From Amanita rubescens (lineage: Eukaryota > Basidiomycota > Agaricomycetes > Agaricales > Amanitaceae): 64,000 nt of DNA. Below, in pieces: positions 57,685 through 64,000 of the stretch. Position 1 is the first letter of the stretch. Each line of letters starts with the position of its first letter. Both the position numbers and the translations under genes were made by a program. The notes below the pieces were generated by a model. It saw nothing but the letters and a program-made list of their open reading frames with translations, was not told the DNA's origin and searched no databases. Location of the stretch: positions 496,001-560,000 of the forward strand of contig WION01000010.1 of the NCBI GenBank assembly GCA_015039365.1, read 5' to 3'.

Positions 57685-58230
57685 CACTCAGATTCATAGA
57701 CGCCAAAAATATGACAAGTGGGACAACAGGGAGAATCAATTACTGTGAGTCTTGATCTGATTGATCTGAGAGTAAGCTCATCATCGTCTGTAGATGTCTC
57801 GCTCATGTTGTCCAGCTTGCAATTGTCAACATCATGTCTCACATTACGAAGATCACCGCTGTAGAAACTACCACAGCTATATGGGAATATGATCCTGATC
57901 TCCCCAACAATCACGTTCTAAAAGGTTCTCTAGATGTCATAGCCACAATTTGTACAGTTGCAATCAAGGTAAGCCCCGAATTCCACCCATTATTCTTGTA
58001 TTTTACTCATTGCTCGCGCACATAAGATCCAGGCATCAAGTCAGCGTATTGAATATTTTTACAAACTCCAAGTAGAGTGTGGCATTAAGTAAACAGCCGC
58101 TGAAGATTCCCTTGCACAGCAATGTCCGTTGGGGAACAGCATATAACATGTTAGATTGATCTCTTAAACTTTCGCATGTGCGTCTTCCTTTTTGGACTAA
58201 CTTCCTTATGTGTTTATTGAATATACCATT
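57685..58230 (+). pseudogene. hAT transposase, 3' part
   Basis: Continues CATITQIHRRQKYDKWDNRE, then through an intron 57745-57792 (GTGAGT...TGTAG) to NQLLCLAHVVQLAIVNIMSH, the conserved hAT C-x2-H motif, then VLKGSLDVIATICTVAIK, a second intron, ASSQRIEYFYKLQVECG, and HSNVRWGTAYNML. It decays by stops after LD and near 58220. Together with 47729-49182 it covers most of a hAT transposase; the C-terminal dimerisation domain is not found. Confidence 0.8.
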
Positions 58231-58341
58231 AGGCCATTGATCTTTTCCTGTAAAGTGGATAAGTTTATAAGAGTGGAGATATAATCTCTGAGTTATTCAA
58301 ACGCGCGGTGCACTGTACTGGGTGTATTCCGGTAGTGCTAA

Positions 58342-58510
58342 TGTAAGAATTGACTGCTTATGTAATAGGTATAAAGTGACTTAAGTAGTCACGCGTAACT
58401 ATACTAATGCTATATACAGAAAGAGATAAAATGGGAGTTAGACAAACTCCCCGGAGTCTTCAGCAATGATATATACAACGTCCGGCTTCTACTGACGTAC
58501 GAGCCTTACA
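58342..58510 (-). repeat. GypsyC 3' LTR
   Basis: 169 bp with inverted ends TGTAAG...CTTACA; on the minus strand it is preceded by the purine-rich GTAGGGGAGAG (58511-58521). Identified by structure only, as no second copy is in the window. Confidence 0.6.
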
Positions 58511-58565
58511 CTCTCCCCTACAGGATTGAACTTGGGAGATCCGATCAACTAAGTTGACGTTGTGC

Positions 58566-60130
58566 TTAATCGACGTGCATGCCCGCATCGTTCTGAGAAG
58601 GTCCTTGGACGCGATGGTCTTGATGATGTCTTGTAGATTCACTGGAAGATCCAGTGACGGTATTCGAAGAGGGATGGTGAGGTGGTTCCTGACCGCGATC
58701 GGTAAAGGCCTTGAAGCCGCGTTTCTTTCTCTGAGAGCTCAACGGCCGGGATTCTCTAGGCCGTGAAGGGGGCAAGGTTGACCAGGGGGGCAATGCTGGG
58801 GATGATCTTCCTTGAAGGTAATTCCTCGAGAAGTCCCACAGGTGACTGGCGCAATCAGATACTCGGACTCCGCAGCGGTGGAAGTGGAGCGCGAGTTCAT
58901 CCTTAGTGAGCTCTCGGAAGAACATGAGACGGATAGGGATGTAGCCCTTCGGTTCGTCACGTAGGCTTAGCCAATCCAAAGCCTCCTTGTAATCTCCGAG
59001 ACGTGCAAAAATGTGGCAGGAGGTCCACCAGAACCATTCAGTAACCTGTGGCTCTTCAGGTTCTGCCATCTTGAGGAGTAACCAAGCCGTGACGTCCTTC
59101 ACGTTCAGGCGGCCGTCCGGATCTCGTCGTAAGAAGGAGGGTAAACGGTTCTCTTCCACTAGTTTTTCAACATCGGGCTCAGCCCGAGCACTAAGTAGGG
59201 GAAGGTACCCAGCTCTTGTGGCATCACGAACGGCCCAACGTTGAGCGTCCGATCGTTGGTCGAATGGGACAAAGGAAGCTTCCTTCGCCATCTGCATCGG
59301 GAATCCGCTAACCCATAATCGATATCCTTGGAGACGGTTCGCCTTTTCGAACAGTGCTGAGCTACTGTGATTCCAGTGTGTCGGGTCGCTAACGCAGATG
59401 TGGCCGTGTTTGCTCTGGAACGCTTTAGAGTCCTTGTCGAGACGGAAGGGGGCTTGATCTCCGATGTGTTGACTACACTGCATCGGCTGAGGGGCATCTT
59501 CAGCCGTGGAAGGGGGAGAAGCTTCCCTCCTCTGGGCTGTATTGTATTGAACGGGTCCTTCTTCGTCCGGTATTGAAACCTCATCCGAGTCGTCCGATTG
59601 GTACATCTTGATAGCTTTGCCTGTGCCCTTTGTTCGGATGTTGGAAGACGCATCACTCCGAGGTGATGGGGATCGTGGGGTTGGCTCAATAGGAGGGGGT
59701 GGCGCGTCTAGGCTTGTAGCCTGTTCTTTTTCCTTCTCTTTCACAGAGGAGGTAGGCTTGGCCGTCGAGGGAGTAGGGTTTCCTTCGATTCTAGACAGCA
59801 AGGACCGGTCCAGCTGCGTGGGGGCTGAGGGTGGTTGGCTTCGTTCGTATCCGCATGCTGGAATTCATTGGGTGAGGGAGAGCAAGTGCGTCTCCGGAGG
59901 TCATTTTCCCTACCTGTGACTGGTGGGGGTGAGGACAGACCGTGCTTTGGGCACGAATTCTCGTTTTGTGAGGATTGTCGGGTGAACGTAAAGTCGCACA
60001 ATGTGGACATGAGGATGGTTAGATTAAAGAGAGGACGCATGGGATGTTCCCACAGCTGTCTTACATAGGCTTCCCAATTCAGCGATTGGCGTAAGACGGG
60101 CCAATCGGGAGGGCTCACTGCCACTGAAGG
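58566..60130 (-). pseudogene. GypsyC ORF after pol, unknown function
   Basis: In the same frame as pol, separated by one TGA (60131-60133): VSPPDWPVLRQSLNWEAYVR, EHPMRPLFNLTILMSTLC, then low-complexity sequence. A frameshift at the five-G run 59820-59824 moves to the frame reading LLSRIEGNPTPSTAKPT, ending at 58566. Its second half has RLQGYRLWVSGFPMQMAKEA, DATRAGYLPLLSARAEPDVE, VTAWLLLKMAEPEEPQVTEW, WWTSCHIFARLGDYKEALDW and a basic C-terminus. About 520 residues in all. No zinc motif, no similarity seen to GypsyB ORF3. Could be a C-terminal extension of pol or a separate ORF. Confidence 0.7.
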
Positions 60131-61592
60131 TCAAACTCTCCGAAGTTCGGAGGGCTTGGTGACTCCTTCGAGTTCCAGGTAGTGATCCAAGGCTTCGAGA
60201 TCATTGACCACATGTAGTGGTTCCCAGGTGAAGTCACCCAGAGCCCATCGCACCTTGAATTTAAGGCGGGGCGTCCACTTGTGATCCTCGATGGCCTCTA
60301 CAACCCATTCACGTTCCGGGTCCACACCGACATCGTAGTTTGTTTGTGATTCCCTTTTCGGGAACTTGTCAGGATCATTCCCAACGAATTGTTTTAGTAG
60401 CTTCTCGTGGAATACATCATGCATTTTACGAGATCGTAAGTCGGGGGAGAGTTCCAGCTTGTAAGTTGAACTCTCCGGGCAAGCTTTGATGATCTTGAAT
60501 GGTCTGATAAACTTCGGACACAGTTTCCTAGCGCGTCCGCGAGGGAGATTAATGTTTTCCATCGAAAGGAGCACTAGGTCGTCCTTTTGGAAATGCTGTC
60601 CGTCTCGTCGGTGCTTGTTAGCCTGTTTAGCCTGACGAGTCCTTTGTACGGTGATATTGTCGAAGGTCTTGTCCAGTACGCCTGTGATCCGCTTGACAAA
60701 TTGCTTCACGCCCTCTCGTGGGCTATCGAAGCTGGCGCCATGTATCATATGAGGTAGCCATCCATAGTTTGCTTCGAAAGGGGCGTGGCCAGTGGTTTTG
60801 TTGTGAGCAGAGTTCATGGCAAATTCCACCAGTGGCAATTGTTCCACCCAGTTCGTCTGGTAGTCATTCACCACTGATCGCAGAACTTGCGACATGGTTT
60901 GAATGGCTCTTTCCGATGAACCGTCGGTTTGAGGGTGGTATGATGAGGACATCAGCAAACGCTGGCCTAGGATTTTGCTTAATTCCTTCCAGAATTGGGA
61001 CGTGAACTTCATGTCGCGGTCAGACACGATGGACTCCGGGATGCCATGAAGCCTGACGATCTCCTTAACGTATAATTCAGCCACTCGTTTGGCTGATACG
61101 TCGGTTCACGTCGGGATTAAGTGTACCATCCCTGTCATTCGACAAACAACAAGGAGGATGTAGTTGAAGTTGGGGGCCAACGAAGTCCATGCCGATGCTT
61201 TCCCAAGGCCGTGAAGGGAATGACATGTTATGGAGCCATCCTGGGCTCTTCTGTCAGGAGTGTTTCGTCGTCTGACATTTTCCGCACGATTTGCAGAAGT
61301 CATCGACATCTTCAGCCATTGTGGCCCACCAGAACCAACGTCTGATGTACTTGAGCGTTCGCTCAGTTCCTAAGTGGCCGATAGTCTGGTGACAGGCGTC
61401 AATGACGAGCCCTTTCAGAGATTTCCCTTTGAGCAGGCCATCAGGGACACAGACGACTCTTGATCCCGTGGTATAATCGTAATGAAGCTTTGGATCCTGT
61501 AACAACAAAGGCATGAGCTGTGTATCAGCTGGCTCAAATGTATCTTGATCTTGGTTGTCGTAATCCAAATCAGCAGGCAGGTCGAATTCCAC
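60131..61592 (-). pseudogene. GypsyC integrase and chromodomain
   Basis: Upstream part 61592-61254: LPLLLQDPKLHYDYTTGSR, integrase zinc domain HQTIGHLGTERTLKYI and CKSCGKCQT. Frames change between 61254 and 61090, where IGMDFVGPQ holds the first catalytic Asp. Then VSDRDMKFTSQFWKEL (second Asp) and HPQTDGSSERAIQTM (Glu). The C-terminal part has RRDGQHFQKDDLVLLS, HDVFHEKLLKQF and a chromodomain (EREWVVEAIEDHKW, LKFKVRWALGDFTWEP). Ends SELRRV, TGA. Confidence 0.85.
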
Positions 61593-61636
61593 CAGGTAGA
61601 GCGATCTACAATAATCAAGCAGTTAAGGAAAATCTG

Positions 61637-62040
61637 CTATAAGGATAACAGGGGACTCTGGACACACTGGCTGGGTGTTTTTACTTGAGTAGAGTGGTTC
61701 AAAGCCTTCTTGCCCTTGTTAAGGGCAAGCTGAGTAGCGAGCTTATCATTGTTGGGAGGAAAGTCAGACCTGATACAAAAAACGAGCATGAGCAAGGAAA
61801 ACCATATATGTACAAAGGATAAAACATACTCATCCAAATCATGGTGCTGGTCTTTACCCTTCAAGACGGAGGTGATGGGTTTTATGCTCGCCTTAGGAGT
61901 TGTGGGCCACTGATCATCACCTAGAGGTTCATTGTAAGGAGGCTACAAGAGCATCCTGGAGCCCATATGAATATTCATGGATATGGAGATTCAGAGGATC
62001 TCCAAGCCTGAAGACCAGGGAGTTGTGGAACAACTCCCAT
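61637..62040 (-). pseudogene. Minus-strand coding remnant with a 60-bp intron
   Basis: Encodes LGDPLNLHIHEYSYGLQDAL, then in another frame EPLGDDQWPTTPKASIKPIT and SVLKGKDQHHDLDE. An intron 61770-61829 (GTATGT...TATCAG) joins it to SDFPPNNDKLATQLALNKGK, KALNHSTQ, after which a donor GTAAAA follows. Family not recognised. Possibly the gag side of GypsyC. It contains the first hairpins of the palindrome-rich zone. Confidence 0.45.
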
Positions 62041-63898
62041 AGATATATTGTATATAGATCAAGTCACGTGTGACTTTATATTCACGCGTCGACACCTTAC
62101 ATAATCAGCCCACTATTACTTCGTCATACGCACACACTAGCACGGCTCACCCAATACATTTGGTCCTGTGCACTGTGCGTTCGAGTATATACAAGCTATC
62201 AACCTCTATCAACCTATCCACTTTACACTTTTTTGCACATCCACTGTTGTTGTGCAGCCGTGCCATTGTCAACTTTCATTTTTGGAGTTGAAAATCATTG
62301 GTATTCTCGAAGACGAGTACACTGGTCAATCTACAAGTCCCAGAAGAGTCTACCAACACCCAAACACGAATCCCGGGCTTAGTCAATGCCCAAAGAGCTC
62401 CGTGACACGAAGCTCAACTCACCTGGAGCACTTCGTGGCTCCAGACACCTGCCATACCCGAATCCGCTCTGGAGACCGTCCGTCGGATTCAGGCTGAGCC
62501 GATTGATAGGCTCAGCATACGAACACACACGGACACCCGGGAAGTCCATCCCGGACATCAACTCAACTCAACACGTCGAAAAACCTTCGACGAAAGTGAA
62601 GACCGAGGCTCCCACTGCCTCACGCTCATCACGACGCGCAACGAGCGTCAGTACCTCTGAGTTAATAACTCACACGGACGAGCATACGTTCGGCTCGTCC
62701 CACAACTCAAGCACTCAGTCAGTTTCACGCGACGCTACACGGTTTAAGGCCACTCATGCTCCTCGAGTGAAACAGGAGGTTCTGAGAACCTCTAAGTCAC
62801 CTGGGGAAAGCACAGTGACTCCCGTTATCGAAACGTGTCGCCTTGGCCAGACTCCAACCCGGAGTCAACCTAAGTCTGATTGGCTGGAACCCCGTAAGCC
62901 CGTGAGTGAAACGCAACTAGCAACTCGCAGGGAAGATTCCTTGCGAGTACTTAACAATGCTAGTGGAACAGGAGACTCGACCCTTGAGTCTCGAAACACC
63001 CCGAGACGAGTTCAAGTGACTCGTACTCAAGAGCGTCCGAGCTCGTTGAAGCCGGACTCCACTCTCACATCTCGTGAGCTCCAGAGGAGTTCACCGAGAA
63101 AGTCCAACGAGCCAGCAATAGCTCGTGGCTTAGATTCACGAAGGAAGCTTCCTTCGGAATCATCAAAGAAGACGGAATCGTCCGTCTCTCATACGCCGTC
63201 TCGGAAATCCAATACGCGTGATAAGCGTATACCACTGCCTGTGTTGGAGCCCTCCGTACTTGTCCGGAAGCTTCCGGACAAAAGCACTGGAGTTGTCGGA
63301 TCTTCGTCAAAGTCTCGAGTTGTTGCTGCCGTCGCGCGTTGTGCTCCTGGCCCCCGTGTTGGATCCAAATTGAAGTTTCAAATTGGAAATAAGACAGTTA
63401 GCACGAAGGAACGAGAGAGCGCAGCCGATTACGCACCTTTGGCCGAGACAGCCCCCTCGCTGTCGGAATCTTTGCCCGTCTCCTCTATACAGGCCAACCC
63501 TCCTGTTCTGCTCAAAGATGAGCTAATCCTCGCGCCTTCGTGGCTTCCTAAACGATGCGAACCTCGTGTTGTCAACACTGCAAAGTCAATAGTGAGTAAG
63601 ATTACTCACCATACTGCTGAAGCTCGTCGAAGAGCTCTAAGCCAAACCGGAAACCCGTGGTTTGGTGATCCACCTGCGGAACGAGAGTCAGTACATGCAA
63701 TACAAGCCGTAAAAGCAAAGGAAATTTCACCTTTGCTTCCCGACACCCCGACAGAACATCCACCACGCTCGTCTGATATTCTTGCACTTATGAACGCGCC
63801 CGTTCATATTCCTTCATTTTCGAGTGAAATGGGGGAGAAACGGCAGGATTCTTATGCCGTTATCAATATACAGAGATATAGTGAGGAAGTTTCCTCAC
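61709..63898. repeat. Chain of about 40 short inverted repeats
   Basis: Nearly continuous perfect or near-perfect inverted repeats with arms of 5-14 bp and loops of 0-17 nt. Examples: 61709-61729, 62018-62038, 62493-62516, 62676-62700, 62776-62792, 62923-62948, 63133-63161 (14-bp arms with one bulge), 63260-63281 (22-bp palindrome with arm TTGTCCGGAAG), 63592-63609, 63713-63738, 63789-63808, 63881-63898. Each hairpin has a different sequence, so this is not a dispersed repeat family. Most lie inside the plus-strand reading frame. Confidence 0.85.
62041..62385 (+). other. Leader region before the hairpin-rich frame
   Basis: Contains an AAGTCAC/GTGACTT hairpin (62061-62076), TCACGCGT also seen in the GypsyC LTR (58393-58400), and short frames without support. 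No TATA box in a usual place. It may be an LTR end or a promoter; undecided. Confidence 0.35.
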
Positions 63899-64000
63899 CA
63901 AAAGATCCCGCAACCGTCATGCTGTCTATTCCCGTACCTGCTGTTCACTCGTCACCACCCGCATCCCTTTGTCAATCCACGAGTATGCCCAAATCCGCTC
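62386..64000 (+). CDS. Long open frame, Ser/Thr/Arg-rich, runs off the window
   Basis: ATG at 62386 lies two codons after an in-frame TAG; from it 538 codons stay open to the window end, so the 3' end is missing. Product begins MPKELRDTKLNSPGALRGSR; it is rich in S, T, R, K and P with few hydrophobic stretches, suggesting a largely disordered protein. Segments include SRKSNTRDKRIPLPVLEPSV, GPRVGSKLKFQIGNKTV, HTAEARRRALSQTGNPWFGD and SSDILALMNAPVHIPSF. I recognise no domain. The coding sequence is made of consecutive hairpins. Upstream 62041-62385 has no clear promoter element. Could be a host gene or the first ORF of an unknown element. Confidence 0.7.
   Translation, partial: MPKELRDTKLNSPGALRGSRHLPYPNPLWRPSVGFRLSRLIGSAYEHTRTPGKSIPDINSTQHVEKPSTKVKTEAPTASRSSRRATSVSTSELITHTDEHTFGSSHNSSTQSVSRDATRFKATHAPRVKQEVLRTSKSPGESTVTPVIETCRLGQTPTRSQPKSDWLEPRKPVSETQLATRREDSLRVLNNASGTGDSTLESRNTPRRVQVTRTQERPSSLKPDSTLTSRELQRSSPRKSNEPAIARGLDSRRKLPSESSKKTESSVSHTPSRKSNTRDKRIPLPVLEPSVLVRKLPDKSTGVVGSSSKSRVVAAVARCAPGPRVGSKLKFQIGNKTVSTKERESAADYAPLAETAPSLSESLPVSSIQANPPVLLKDELILAPSWLPKRCEPRVVNTAKSIVSKITHHTAEARRRALSQTGNPWFGDPPAERESVHAIQAVKAKEISPLLPDTPTEHPPRSSDILALMNAPVHIPSFSSEMGEKRQDSYAVINIQRYSEEVSSPKDPATVMLSIPVPAVHSSPPASLCQSTSMPKSA

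Larger units (their letters stand above)
58342..61600 (-). mobile_element. GypsyC: 5'-truncated chromovirus
   Basis: 3' LTR 58342-58510, an ORF after pol, a pol fragment from the RNase H/integrase junction to the chromodomain, and nothing upstream of about 61600. Distinct from GypsyA and GypsyB in sequence. No 5' LTR recognised; the 61637-62040 coding remnant might be its gag side (uncertain). Confidence 0.8.

Noticed and set aside
62041..62340. Right-hand LTR of GypsyC
   Set aside because: Only TCACGCGT and a TTACA end are shared with 58342-58510; no alignable LTR.

Overview
This window is a densely nested transposable-element island of a fungal nuclear genome, most likely a basidiomycete of the Agaricomycetes (inference). 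The signs are chromodomain-bearing Ty3/Gypsy elements, a Tad-type LINE, a transposase of the KDZ class with its cysteine clusters, a DUF6570 (Helitron-associated) remnant, and spliceosomal introns of only 43-60 bp. I see no housekeeping gene, rRNA, tRNA or CRISPR array.

Layout. 1-5682: GypsyA chromovirus on the minus strand, with a long open pol that has lost the catalytic half of its reverse transcriptase. 5683-6992: remnant holding a DUF6570 domain. 6993-21869: a Ty1/Copia element (5-bp duplication gagca) split by a 790-bp hAT-type MITE (8-bp duplication) and by an 8.8-kb Gypsy, GypsyB-1 (5-bp duplication actat), which itself carries a solo LTR (LTR-D). 22025-36087: a GGTCC/ACCGG-rich terminal-inverted-repeat element split by a 7.2-kb LINE (13-bp duplication, 26-nt poly-A) and by a 5.8-kb KDZ-type DNA transposon (8-bp duplication) with three satellites and a multi-exon passenger gene. 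36085-45718: an old plus-strand GypsyB-3, broken by a MITE, two head-to-head LTR-D copies and a fold-back element. 45719-47728: a GypsyB-4 fragment and nested LTR-D relatives. 47729-58230: a spliced hAT transposase split by GypsyB-2, the youngest insertion (its LTRs differ at one site in 429). 58342-61600: a truncated GypsyC. 61637-64000: a minus-strand coding remnant with an intron and a plus-strand reading frame that runs off the window.

The strongest novelty candidate is the last 2.3 kb. The open frame 62386 to beyond 64000 is built almost continuously of short perfect inverted repeats: about 35 potential hairpins, one with a 22-bp palindrome and one with 14-bp arms, while it stays open for 538 codons. 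Other points of note: the GypsyB family carries a third long ORF (736 codons) after pol with a zinc-finger-like motif, and its gag frame is preceded by about 260 codons with no ATG; GypsyA and GypsyB share the same -1 slippery heptamer GGGTTTT at the gag-pol junction; GypsyC has its own, different ORF after pol. Most lesions in these elements are C-to-T changes at CpG, usually CGA to TGA, consistent with methylation-driven decay.

How the parts work together: Gag, protease, RT, RNase H and integrase of each LTR element form self-contained replication units, and the chromodomains suggest targeting to heterochromatin. Nearly all copies here are dead, and the window records layer upon layer of insertions.
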